Part shown: positions 1 to 6,202 of the stretch, piece by piece
How the letters are laid out: every line of letters starts with the position of its first letter
How positions within the stretch are numbered: position 1 is the stretch's first letter
From: DATGUA01 sp035301545
Lineage (GTDB): Bacteria; Bacillota; Clostridia; Tissierellales; Tissierellaceae
NCBI GenBank assembly: GCA_035301545.1
Contig: DATGUA010000048.1
Span: forward strand, 1 to 7,807
Direction of reading: 5' to 3'
Length of the DNA stretch: 7,807 nucleotides
Program-made: the position numbers and the translations under genes
The notes under the pieces: model-generated
Database searches by the model: none
What the model saw: the letters and a program-made list of their open reading frames with translations, nothing else
Told to the model about the DNA's origin: nothing

Positions 1-500
1 GCAGTAGGTATACATGTTACAATTAATATAAATATAGTAATTATAATTATTGGATATATAGAATATCCTGCCCTAGCTATTATATCTATTTCATAAATAG
101 CTATATAGGAACAAGCTAAAATAAATGTTAGTATAATTATTTCTATAGGAGTATTAGGTAATAAAAATGCATTTACCAATTGTCCTAAATTCCTAGTGAT
201 CGACCCTAAAAATATTATAAAATAGACTGAAAGTATAATCATAAATAGATAAAATAATGTACTACCTAAAGTAGATTTTACTATTTGAAAATAATCCTTT
301 CCCGGATTGTTTAAAAATATTTGATTTATTATCCAAATTATTGGAATGGTGAGGACTCCAGATAGAATTATGCTAATCCACCCATCTTTACCTATTATAC
401 TGACCAATTGGTTAGGCAATGATAATGTTCCTACACCTATTATAGAACTTATCATTAATCCTCTTATTTGAATATTAGATATTTTAGGATCCTTTGTCAT
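1..500 (-). CDS. gerAB: GerAB-family spore germination permease, 3' end outside window
   Basis: This is the N-terminal 166 residues of a GerAB/GerBB-type spore germination protein (Spore_permease family, APC superfamily). In the germinant receptor this subunit is the multi-pass inner-membrane protein thought to bind or sense the germinant. Translation from the ATG at 500 gives MTKDPKISNIQIRGLMISS, followed by a glycine-rich first helix (IIGVGTLSLPNQL) typical of the family, then hydrophobic stretches at about residues 42-58, 80-98, 112-128 and 146-163. Full members have about 365 residues and ten helices, so less than half is present. The start overlaps the end of gerAA by 17 bp and has a G-rich Shine-Dalgarno (AAGGGGGG) inside gerAA, so translational coupling is likely. 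The third subunit, GerAC, is not in view. The family call is firm; the germinant cannot be inferred. Confidence 0.9.
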   Translation of the reverse strand, partial: MTKDPKISNIQIRGLMISSIIGVGTLSLPNQLVSIIGKDGWISIILSGVLTIPIIWIINQIFLNNPGKDYFQIVKSTLGSTLFYLFMIILSVYFIIFLGSITRNLGQLVNAFLLPNTPIEIIILTFILACSYIAIYEIDIIARAGYSIYPIIIITIFILIVTCIPT

Positions 501-2001
501 CCTTATCCCCCCTTCCCATTCGTTTTTTATTTTTAGGAAATGTAAATCCTGGTCTTAACCATAGTCTCTGTACAGGTGCTTTTACCAAGGTGTCCTTTAA
601 GTCACCTTCTTCTATACCTAAACCTGTATAAGGTGAAGTGTAGGGTATTCCAAAACTATTTAAGCTTACTAGATGGGTTCCTAATAGGATAACACCTATC
701 ATAATTCCATATAGACCAAGTACTGCAGCCAATCCAATAAATAGAATCCTCATTATACGTAATGTTGCACTAAAATCATAAGATGGAAGAGCAAAACTAG
801 CTATAGTAGATATAGCTATTACTATTATCATAAGAGGACTTACTATTCCTGCTTCCACAGCTGCTTCTCCTATAATTAGACCTCCTACTATTCCAATAGT
901 ATTGCCTATAGGACCTGAAATTCTAGTTCCTGACTCTCTTAATATTTCCATAGTAGTTTCCATAAGTAGTGCTTCTACTACTGATGGAAAGGGAACATTA
1001 ATCCTACCAGCTGATAAATAATATATCATCTTAGTAGGCATAATCCCGGGATGATATGCAGTTATAGCTATATATAAAGGTGTAGATAGTAAAACTAAAA
1101 ATCCACACAATATCCTTAATAATCTTACTAGAGATGCTTCTGTCCATTCAGTATAGTAATCTTCAGCAGATTGATATAGGGTTCCTATAGTAGCTGGTAC
1201 AATCAAAGCAAAGGGGGTATTATCCATTATTATAGCCACTCTTCCTTCTAATATGGCAGCTGCTACAGTATCAGGTCTTTCTGTATTTTCAGCTTGGGGA
1301 AATGGGGATAAATAATTATCAGCCATTAGATGTTCTAATGTTGAGCTATCGAAAACTCCATCTATATCTATATTATCTAATCTTTTATTTACTTCTGCTA
1401 ACAATTTTTTATCTACTATACCATCAATATACATTACTGCTACATCATTTTGGGTTCTTCTCCCAACAGAATGCATCTTTACCTTAAGACTAGGATCTCT
1501 AAGTCTTCTTCGTATTAAACTTATATTAAATTTTCCTACTTCTGTAAACCCTTCCCTAGGTCCTCTTATTACAGCTTCTGTCTGGGGCTCGTCTATACCT
1601 CTATATTCTGCTCCTCTAGTTCCTATTATTATAGCTTGAGCTGAATTTTCTACTAGTACTGCAGTATCACCTGATAATATAAATTTTATAATTTCATGCC
1701 AGTTATCTTCTTCCTGGATTTCTGATGTCGCTAATACTTCATCTTTTATTATGTTATAGGCATCGTATTTATCTTCTTCTGAGGTAAATAATTTTAAATC
1801 TTCTTCTTCAGTTAAAAATCCGACTGCATATTCAGATAGAAACCCTTTATCTATTAACCCATCCATATAAATTAAATTTACTTTTACACTTACTATATCT
1901 CCTAACTCTAAATATCTAATAACTAAATCATCTGAGTCTTTTAAGGTCTCATTTATATAATCCATATTTTTTTCTATATCATTTGAAAGAGTTTTTTCCA
2001 T
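484..2001 (-). CDS. gerAA: GerA-family spore germination protein, A subunit (GerAA type)
   Basis: This is a GerA-family protein (GerAA/GerBA/GerKA; SpoVAF is a relative), the A subunit of a germinant receptor in the spore inner membrane. A hydrophilic N-terminal region of about 285 residues carries family signatures (EPQTEAVIRGPREGF, GRRTQNDVAVMYIDG, PFPQAENTERPD). Four or five membrane segments follow at about residues 292-315, 334-350, 362-385, 388-405 and 414-445, then a short basic tail. The frame is open 18 bases further upstream to an ATG at 2019, but that ATG overlaps a strong Shine-Dalgarno (GGAGGTGGG). The ATG at 2001, eight bases beyond it, is therefore the likely start, giving 505 residues. 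The gene overlaps gerAB by 17 bp. An adjacent gerAB argues for a receptor subunit rather than SpoVAF, which normally sits in a spoVA operon. In Bacillus such operons are expressed in the forespore under sigma-G; I could not identify a convincing sigma-G promoter. Confidence 0.92.
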   Translation of the reverse strand: MEKTLSNDIEKNMDYINETLKDSDDLVIRYLELGDIVSVKVNLIYMDGLIDKGFLSEYAVGFLTEEEDLKLFTSEEDKYDAYNIIKDEVLATSEIQEEDNWHEIIKFILSGDTAVLVENSAQAIIIGTRGAEYRGIDEPQTEAVIRGPREGFTEVGKFNISLIRRRLRDPSLKVKMHSVGRRTQNDVAVMYIDGIVDKKLLAEVNKRLDNIDIDGVFDSSTLEHLMADNYLSPFPQAENTERPDTVAAAILEGRVAIIMDNTPFALIVPATIGTLYQSAEDYYTEWTEASLVRLLRILCGFLVLLSTPLYIAITAYHPGIMPTKMIYYLSAGRINVPFPSVVEALLMETTMEILRESGTRISGPIGNTIGIVGGLIIGEAAVEAGIVSPLMIIVIAISTIASFALPSYDFSATLRIMRILFIGLAAVLGLYGIMIGVILLGTHLVSLNSFGIPYTSPYTGLGIEEGDLKDTLVKAPVQRLWLRPGFTFPKNKKRMGRGDKDDKGS

Positions 2002-2002
2002 A

Positions 2003-2051
2003 AAAAATCCCACCTCCATAAGTTATATACTTACCAAAAGGTGGGATTCTT
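2003..2051 (-). promoter_or_regulatory. Hairpin that could terminate sipL mRNA or mask the gerAA RBS
   Basis: The arms AATCCCACCT (2006-2015) and AGGTGGGATT (2039-2048) are perfect 10-bp inverted repeats around a 23-nt loop. In the minus-strand RNA the stem can extend to 13 bp with one G-U pair and is followed directly by six U residues, the form of an intrinsic terminator for sipL, which stops at 2061. The downstream arm is also the gerAA Shine-Dalgarno, and the U run abuts the gerAA ATG at 2001. In read-through RNA the same fold would hide the ribosome-binding site. The pairing is seen directly; either regulatory role is inferred. Confidence 0.7.
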
Positions 2052-2060
2052 ATTCTATAT

Positions 2061-3602
2061 TTAAAACTCTAAATCTACTTTTTTCTCTATTATAATTTTA
2101 TCTCCAACTTCAATCTCATAATCTTCATCTAAATTATTCGATTGTAAGATTTCTTCTATAGTTGTATTATATCTCTTAGCTATATCCCAAAGGATATCTT
2201 CTTCCTGAACTATATATATAGTAATACTTGCTGCATCCTTTGTATCAATTTCTTCTCCTGTTTCTTCTATGTCTATTATTCCAGGTATTTTCTTATCCTT
2301 GCTTAATAGTATATTATAATTTATAGTATTTTCTATAGACATAGTATCCTTCTTTAAAATATATTTCATATCTCCTAATTTATGATTAATATTTATGTTA
2401 AGATTCCTACTCTCCTCATCATAAGGTACACTAGACTTATATGAAAAGTGATTATTATAATGCTTTAGCTCTCCACTAGTCCTATCTATATAGTATACAT
2501 CAATAGTTACAACTCCATCTATACTTATTCCTTGATCTAAATACTTTTTATCTATAATATTATTTCTTTCTTGAATATCTAATACTTCTATTGCATCTAA
2601 ATCTAAATCGAAAGCTAAAGATTCTTCATGATCCAAACTCTTAATATGCTCTTTAATATTTATTTCTTCAGTCTTTAAATCTAGGCCCTCCTTAGTAGAA
2701 TATGCATCTATTATTAAGTTTCTTGATACTTCATCAAATACTTTTCCACTTACCTTAATTCTAATATCTAAATCTATTATTTTTAGATCTTCCATATCAT
2801 CTTCTTGAACCTCGTATATTGCTTCTGCTACTTCTAATTTAACTTCTTTTTGAGAATCTTTATAGGCAGCTGGGATTTCTATAAAATGATTAAAAGGTAT
2901 AGCTTCTTTAAGTGAGTTTATCTTCTCATCACCTAAATAAATAATAGATACCATAGCTTCACCTGATATTATAATCCGACCATCTACTACTGTAGACTCT
3001 GTTTCTTTAACTTCTACTGAAAATCTAATTATCTTGTCTATAGCTGGTTTTAAATTATCTACTTTTATTGTATCTTCTATATTAGCATATGTTGTTTCTC
3101 TTCCATATATCTCATTATATTTAATATTTTCTTCTAGAGTTTGTAGATTTTCTTCATCTTCTATATCCTGTATAATTTCTATAGTTCTTTCTTCTCTTAC
3201 CTCTCCAAATAAGTCTATTAGAGCCCTTAATTCGATTTTAGTATTGTCTATATCTTGTTCTATATAATCAATACTTCCATCTACATTAGGTATCATGTTT
3301 TCATTGATACCTTCAATATAAATTTCTTCTTTAAAATCTTTACTAGTCTCTAATGTATTAATATATTCTTCCTCATCTATACTTTTATAGGCTAAACTAA
3401 ATTTTATAATACCGTCTATTAGTAACTTATCCTGAATAACTTTAGTATTTACTATATCAATTCTTCCATCTACCCAAATAATATTTTCAATATCTGGTTT
3501 ATTAGTATTTAGGTAAACCTCTGTTTCTACCAATGCTTGTACTTCTCCACTACCTTTCATTTCTTCCACCTGAAAATTTTCTTTTATGATTTCAATGGAC
3601 AC
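2061..3602 (-). CDS. sipL: SipL-like spore coat morphogenetic protein (SPOCS/DUF3794 repeats plus LysM)
   Basis: This 513-residue protein has the layout of Clostridioides difficile SipL, the SpoIVA-interacting protein needed to attach the coat to the forespore surface. Most of its length is beta-rich, acidic SPOCS/DUF3794 repeat sequence, with recurring motifs such as VDGRID, VDGSID and IDGVVTIDVYYID. A single LysM domain closes the C-terminus at about residues 461-508 (YIVQEEDILWDIAKRYNTT, then IEVGDKIII). There is no signal peptide or membrane segment, as expected for a mother-cell cytosolic protein. The start is a GTG at 3602, supported by AGGGGTGAG five bases upstream; the next in-frame Met is residue 15 and has no comparable site. 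The gene lies just below veg, the order also found in C. difficile. Length and domain order match the family. It should act with SpoIVA, which is not in the window. Confidence 0.9.
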   Translation of the reverse strand: MSIEIIKENFQVEEMKGSGEVQALVETEVYLNTNKPDIENIIWVDGRIDIVNTKVIQDKLLIDGIIKFSLAYKSIDEEEYINTLETSKDFKEEIYIEGINENMIPNVDGSIDYIEQDIDNTKIELRALIDLFGEVREERTIEIIQDIEDEENLQTLEENIKYNEIYGRETTYANIEDTIKVDNLKPAIDKIIRFSVEVKETESTVVDGRIIISGEAMVSIIYLGDEKINSLKEAIPFNHFIEIPAAYKDSQKEVKLEVAEAIYEVQEDDMEDLKIIDLDIRIKVSGKVFDEVSRNLIIDAYSTKEGLDLKTEEINIKEHIKSLDHEESLAFDLDLDAIEVLDIQERNNIIDKKYLDQGISIDGVVTIDVYYIDRTSGELKHYNNHFSYKSSVPYDEESRNLNININHKLGDMKYILKKDTMSIENTINYNILLSKDKKIPGIIDIEETGEEIDTKDAASITIYIVQEEDILWDIAKRYNTTIEEILQSNNLDEDYEIEVGDKIIIEKKVDLEF

Positions 3603-3640
3603 AGTCTCACCCCTATTAATTCCTTTATTTTTATTATTAA

Positions 3641-3669
3641 TATATATGAGTTTATCTTCTTAAATATGT
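3641..3669 (-). promoter_or_regulatory. Candidate sigma-E promoter for sipL
   Basis: On the minus strand, ACATATT (3663-3669) is followed after 14 bases by CATATATA (3641-3648). This resembles the Bacillus sigma-E pattern (ATATT, 14-15 bases, CATAC/TA-x-T). It lies about 40 bp upstream of the GTG start, beyond the veg terminator. C. difficile sipL belongs to the sigma-E regulon, which agrees. AT-rich sequence makes chance matches easy, so confidence is moderate. Confidence 0.5.
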
Positions 3670-3683
3670 ATTATAAAAGAAAA

Positions 3684-3711
3684 AACTGTACTATTTAAAA
3701 ATAGTACAGTT
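3684..3711 (-). terminator. Intrinsic terminator after veg
   Basis: The perfect inverted repeat AACTGTACTATTT / AAATAGTACAGTT has arms at 3684-3696 and 3699-3711. In the minus-strand RNA it begins four bases after the veg stop codon and is followed by a U-rich tract (TTTTTTCTTTT, counting the last bases of the arm). It should separate the constitutive veg transcript from sporulation-controlled sipL. Confidence 0.88.
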
Positions 3712-3715
3712 CATT

Positions 3716-4000
3716 TTATGAAATCTTAGTTTGTTTTTCTGGTTCATCGCATACTGTTACTTTAACTGTAGATGTTAGTACATCTGAGTATGTGTAAGAT
3801 ACTCTTCTTATACTATTGAATTCGTTAGAAATTTTAACCACAAACAAATTCGGATATGCAGATTCTAAAACTCCTTCTCTAGTAACTATCCTCTTTCTTC
3901 CTTTGTCTGCTTTTAAAATTACTGATTTCCCAATATTTTCTTCTAAATCTTTACGAATTTCTGCTACACTATCCATATAATATGATAAACCACCTTTCAT
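3716..4000 (-). CDS. veg: Veg protein
   Basis: This 94-residue protein matches the Veg family (PF06257, formerly DUF1021). The conserved core runs from about residue 10 (DSVAEIRKDLEENIGKSV) through KADKGRKRIVTREGVLESAYP, VVKISN and RVSYTYSDVLT. Bacillus subtilis Veg is 86 residues, is very highly expressed, and has been linked to biofilm gene expression; its molecular role is not settled. There are no membrane segments. The start at 4000 is supported by GGGAG six bases upstream. A second ATG at residue 9 aligns better with the B. subtilis N-terminus but lacks a well-spaced Shine-Dalgarno, so the longer form is preferred. Expression should be strong and vegetative, driven by the tandem sigma-A promoters upstream and ended by the hairpin just after the stop. 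Confidence 0.95.
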   Translation of the reverse strand: MKGGLSYYMDSVAEIRKDLEENIGKSVILKADKGRKRIVTREGVLESAYPNLFVVKISNEFNSIRRVSYTYSDVLTSTVKVTVCDEPEKQTKIS

Positions 4001-4045
4001 TGTTTTCTCCCTACTATATCCTAATAAGAGTAGAAATAGTGTTTA

Positions 4046-4067
4046 TATACTTATAGAAATAAGTATA
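4046..4067. promoter_or_regulatory. 22-bp palindrome overlapping the proximal veg promoter
   Basis: TATACTTAT and ATAAGTATA form a perfect 9-bp inverted repeat around a 4-base centre. The right arm (forward orientation) covers the -10 box of the proximal veg promoter (4062-4067), and the rest covers its expected start site and first transcribed bases. This is the usual position for a repressor operator, or a 5' stem-loop protecting the mRNA. No binding protein is identified, and the sequence is AT-rich. Confidence 0.45.
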
Positions 4068-4090
4068 ACATAAAATCATGTTTTTGTCAA
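4062..4090 (-). promoter_or_regulatory. Proximal sigma-A promoter of veg
   Basis: On the minus strand, TTGACA (4085-4090), a 17-base spacer and TATACT (4062-4067). The -35 is consensus and the -10 matches five of six bases. The predicted leader is about 55 nt to the ATG at 4000. The -10 lies within a palindrome. Confidence 0.88.
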
Positions 4091-4098
4091 AACTAAAT

Positions 4099-4127
4099 AT
4101 TATACTACTAAAAACCATTCTTGTCAA
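4099..4127 (-). promoter_or_regulatory. Distal sigma-A promoter of veg, full consensus
   Basis: On the minus strand, TTGACA (4122-4127), exactly 17 bases, then TATAAT (4099-4104): a perfect consensus promoter, 37 bp upstream of the proximal one. The Bacillus subtilis veg promoter is a classic strong sigma-A promoter. The start falls about 90 bp before the veg ATG. Confidence 0.9.
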
Positions 4128-4146
4128 ATTAAATAATCACCATTAT

Positions 4147-5484
4147 TTAAATACCTAACATAACAGTTGCCATAGAGAAATAAACTATTAAAGCTAAAGC
4201 ATCTACTATAGTAGTAATAAGAGGTCCTGCCATCATAGCCGGATCCATATTCAATCTTTCTGCTACTAGAGGAAGCATTCCTCCTACTACCTTAGATATC
4301 ATAATAGTAAATATTAGTGTAACAGAAACAGTTATAGATACAGCAAAACCCACCTTATCAAAATACATATTCTTTAAAAAATTTAAGGCAGCTAATGAAA
4401 CACCTACTACAATACTTACCCTAAATTCCTTCCATAATACTTTCCATGTATCTTTTAATGTAATTTCTCCTAATGCTAATCCACGTATTATTAATGTTGA
4501 AGACTGACTTCCTCCATTACCACCAGTGTCCATTAACATAGGCATAAATGCAATTAATGCTACTACCTTACTTATTGTTTCTTCAAATCTATTTATAATT
4601 CCTTCAGTTAATATTGCACTTATCATAAGTATAAGTAACCAGACAAATCTTTTCCTAGCTAAATGAAATACCCCTGTATCTAAATATGCATCCTCTACTG
4701 GTTCTATAGCTGCCATTCTTTGAAAATCTTCAGTTGCCTCTTGTTCCATTACATCCATAACATCATCAACAGTTATTATTCCTGTTAATCTATGTTCATT
4801 ATCCACAACAGGTAATGCTAGAAATCTATATCTATTAAATACATTAGCTACTTTTTCTTGATCATCATGTGTATTTACATATATAACATCTTTCTCCATT
4901 AATTCAGATATCTTCATATCCTCATTTTCAATTACTAAAGTTCTAAGAGATATAATCCCCTCTAATATTCGATTATTATTCGTTACATAACATGTATATA
5001 TAGTTTCTTTAGTTAATCCTATCTCTTTAATATGATCTAATGCTTCTGCTACTGTCATCTCTTGCCTTAATTCTACATACTCTATAGTCATAATAGTTCC
5101 AGCAGAATCAACTGGATATTTTAGAAATTGATTTATAAGTCTTCGTTCTTCTACACTGGAATTTTCTAAGATTTTATTAACAATATTTGCAGGCATTTCT
5201 TCAATCATATCAATCATATCATCAAAAAATATCTCATCTAAAATATGATTCAACTCTTGTTCTGTAATAATATTTAATATTTCTTCTTGATCTTCTCTAG
5301 AAAAACTAGCAAATACTTCAACTGCTAAATCTTTTGGCAAGGTTCTAAATATTAATAATCTTGTTTCTGGATCTAACTCTCCTAATCTTTCTGCAACATC
5401 TACACTATTCATTTCAGATAATTCTTTCTTTATATCTACATATTTTTTCTCTTTTAATAATCGGTAAAATCTTTCTTCTTTCAT
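4147..5484 (-). CDS. mgtE: Magnesium transporter MgtE
   Basis: This is MgtE, a Mg2+-gated channel/transporter of the cytoplasmic membrane, 445 residues from the start chosen here. In order: the N-terminal helical MgtE_N domain (about residues 18-120, with LYR/LEEL-like repeats), tandem CBS domains (about 125-250, ending ITVDDVMDVMEQEATEDFQRM), a connecting helix, and a five-helix membrane domain (about 277-445). The pore signature MDTGGNGGSQSS lies at about 318-329, and the last helix has PLITTIVDALALIVYF with the conserved Asp at about 428. The N and CBS domains bind Mg2+ and close the pore when it is plentiful. The frame extends to an ATG at 5514, but AGGAGG at 5491-5496 fits the ATG at 5484 and falls inside the longer version. 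The length is normal and all key motifs are present. The leader from the likely promoter is only about 60 nt, too short for an M-box riboswitch. Confidence 0.96.
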   Translation of the reverse strand: MKEERFYRLLKEKKYVDIKKELSEMNSVDVAERLGELDPETRLLIFRTLPKDLAVEVFASFSREDQEEILNIITEQELNHILDEIFFDDMIDMIEEMPANIVNKILENSSVEERRLINQFLKYPVDSAGTIMTIEYVELRQEMTVAEALDHIKEIGLTKETIYTCYVTNNNRILEGIISLRTLVIENEDMKISELMEKDVIYVNTHDDQEKVANVFNRYRFLALPVVDNEHRLTGIITVDDVMDVMEQEATEDFQRMAAIEPVEDAYLDTGVFHLARKRFVWLLILMISAILTEGIINRFEETISKVVALIAFMPMLMDTGGNGGSQSSTLIIRGLALGEITLKDTWKVLWKEFRVSIVVGVSLAALNFLKNMYFDKVGFAVSITVSVTLIFTIMISKVVGGMLPLVAERLNMDPAMMAGPLITTIVDALALIVYFSMATVMLGI

Positions 5485-5550
5485 CAGCGACCTCCTATTC
5501 CTTAGTATAATCATATATGATAGTTTTACACTATTTTGATACTATATTTT

Positions 5551-5580
5551 AGTATAACATAATATAAATATAATAAGCAA
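5551..5580 (-). promoter_or_regulatory. Candidate sigma-A promoter of mgtE
   Basis: On the minus strand, TTGCTT (5575-5580), 18 bases, then TATACT (5551-5556), which gives a leader of about 60 nt to the ATG at 5484. The -35 lies directly after the T-run of the split terminator. The -10 sits in a short inverted repeat (ATACTA / TAGTAT, 5539-5555). The -35 is only four of six, so this is moderate evidence. Confidence 0.55.
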
Positions 5581-5640
5581 AAAAGATAGGCTTAATGATG
5601 AACTGACCCTCGTCAAGTAGACAACTAATTTAATTAAAAT

Positions 5641-5756
5641 TTATACACTTTTAGGTGTATAGTTTCTATATTGTAAAGGAACCATATACCTTAATTTTTT
5701 TGAAATCTTTCTTCATTGTAAAATCTAATATATTTGATTATTGCTTCTTTTAAACC
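5641..5756 (-). pseudogene. C-terminal fragment of IS3-family transposase OrfB, frameshifted
   Basis: Read from 5756 the fragment gives GLKEAIIKYIRFYNEERFQKN and then a stop. Shifting by one base in a run of seven A residues (about 5694-5700) continues as LRYMVPLQYRNYTPKSV to a stop at 5641-5643. This is the recognisable tail of IS3-family DDE transposases (YIxFYNxERFQKKL...TPLEYRNY). The catalytic D, D and E residues are in the lost part. It joins directly onto the orfA fragment. A one-base loss in the A-run explains the frameshift. Confidence 0.75.
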
Positions 5757-5797
5757 TATAACTTTACTTCTTTACTATACCCTGGCTTTCTTCCCAT
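5756..5797 (-). pseudogene. N-terminal stub of IS3-family OrfA
   Basis: An ATG at 5797 with a good GGAGG site upstream begins MGRKPGYSKEVKL and then stops at 5756-5758. The MGRKP-YSKE-KL start is typical of OrfA, the helix-turn-helix protein of IS3-family elements. Only 13 codons remain before the junction with the orfB tail. Because its RBS survives, a short peptide could still be made. Confidence 0.65.
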
Positions 5798-5884
5798 AAA
5801 AAATACCTCCAAGTAGATTATCTAGTTTTAATTAATTAGACTGTCTACTTTAGAGGTATCGTATCATAGTCCTATCTTTTAAAT

Positions 5885-6169
5885 TTATCCTCTATCTGGA
5901 GAAATTATAAATCCCTTTCGTAAGAAGTTATCATTATAGTCTATATTAAACTTATCGTACATATTTTCAAGGTCTTTCTCTACTAAAAATTCAAATCCTT
6001 TTGATTCTACTTTTAAATCATTTTCCTTTTTCTCATCCAGAGCTAATCCAAAAGATGGACCACCTCAACCATAACCTGCTATATACAATCTTAAGGATTT
6101 ATCACTATCTTTCTTTGATAGATCTTCTTTTAATTTCTCTTTAGCTTCATTACTTACATTAATTTGCAT
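5885..6169 (-). CDS. HesB/IscA-like selenoprotein, Sec (UGA) at codon 35
   Basis: Read with UGA at 6065-6067 as selenocysteine, the frame gives 94 residues: MQINVSNEAKEKLKEDL, then LRLYIAGYG-U-GGPSFGLALDE, KKENDLKVESKGFEFLV and a stop at 5885. The pattern GxGUGGPSFGLALDE is that of HesB-like proteins related to IscA/SufA iron-sulfur carriers, where relatives have Cys at the Sec position. The 59 codons after UGA are open and match the family, so this is neither a chance stop nor a decayed gene. The start ATG at 6169 has GGAG about eight bases upstream; a longer frame to 6280 runs into the preceding terminator. It has no membrane segment. The usual IscA C-terminal Cys-x-Cys is absent (the tail is SPDRG), so a Sec-based redox or metal role is possible and iron-sulfur transfer is unproven. 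It requires SelA-D, which are not in the window. A conventional gene caller would report only the first 34 residues. Confidence 0.87.
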
Positions 6170-6202
6170 TATTTCCACTCCTTTATTATATTCAATTCTA
6201 TT

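Larger units (their letters stand above)
5599..5866 (-). mobile_element. Internally deleted IS3-family (IS150-like) element remnant
   Basis: One end, TGAACTGACCCTCGTC followed by AAGTAGACA (from 5599), resembles terminal repeats of IS150-group elements. The other end, read inward on the minus strand from 5866, is TGATACGATACCTCTA followed by AAGTAGACA, so the two ends match at TGA, at GA and over AAGTAGACA. Inside are only the first codons of an orfA and the last codons of an orfB, both minus strand, so about 1 kb of a typical 1.3-1.4 kb element is missing. It cannot make a transposase but could move in trans if the ends still work. I see no clear target-site duplication, so the exact ends are uncertain by a few bases. 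Confidence 0.78.
5579..5880 (-). terminator. Intrinsic terminator of the selenoprotein gene, split by an IS remnant
   Basis: AAAAGATAGG (5581-5590) and CCTATCTTTT (5871-5880) are perfect 10-bp inverted repeats lying just outside the two ends of the IS remnant. In minus-strand RNA the first arm begins four bases after the selenoprotein stop (5885) and the second runs into TTTTTT (5579-5584). With the insertion removed, the arms would be about 12 bases apart and form a normal terminator. Now they are separated by 280 bases, so termination is probably weakened. The arms are seen directly; the history is inferred. Confidence 0.7.

Noticed and set aside
1302..1487. Plus-strand open frame of 61 codons inside gerAA
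   Set aside because: It is antisense to a well-supported gene, with low-complexity Leu/Tyr-rich translation, no family resemblance and no convincing RBS.
3034..3267. Plus-strand open frame of 77 codons inside sipL
   Set aside because: The Ser/Ile-rich translation is the antisense shadow of acidic Glu/Asp/Ile-rich SipL; no RBS or context supports it.
4131..4148. Inverted repeat AAATAAT/ATTATTT at the mgtE stop as a terminator
   Set aside because: It is seven AT-only pairs with no adjacent strong T-run on the minus strand and is probably chance in AT-rich DNA. No clear mgtE terminator was found.
5485..5598. M-box or other magnesium riboswitch before mgtE
   Set aside because: The leader from the likely promoter is only about 60 nt, and no multi-stem structure or terminator/anti-terminator pair is visible. 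Upstream of it lies an IS remnant.
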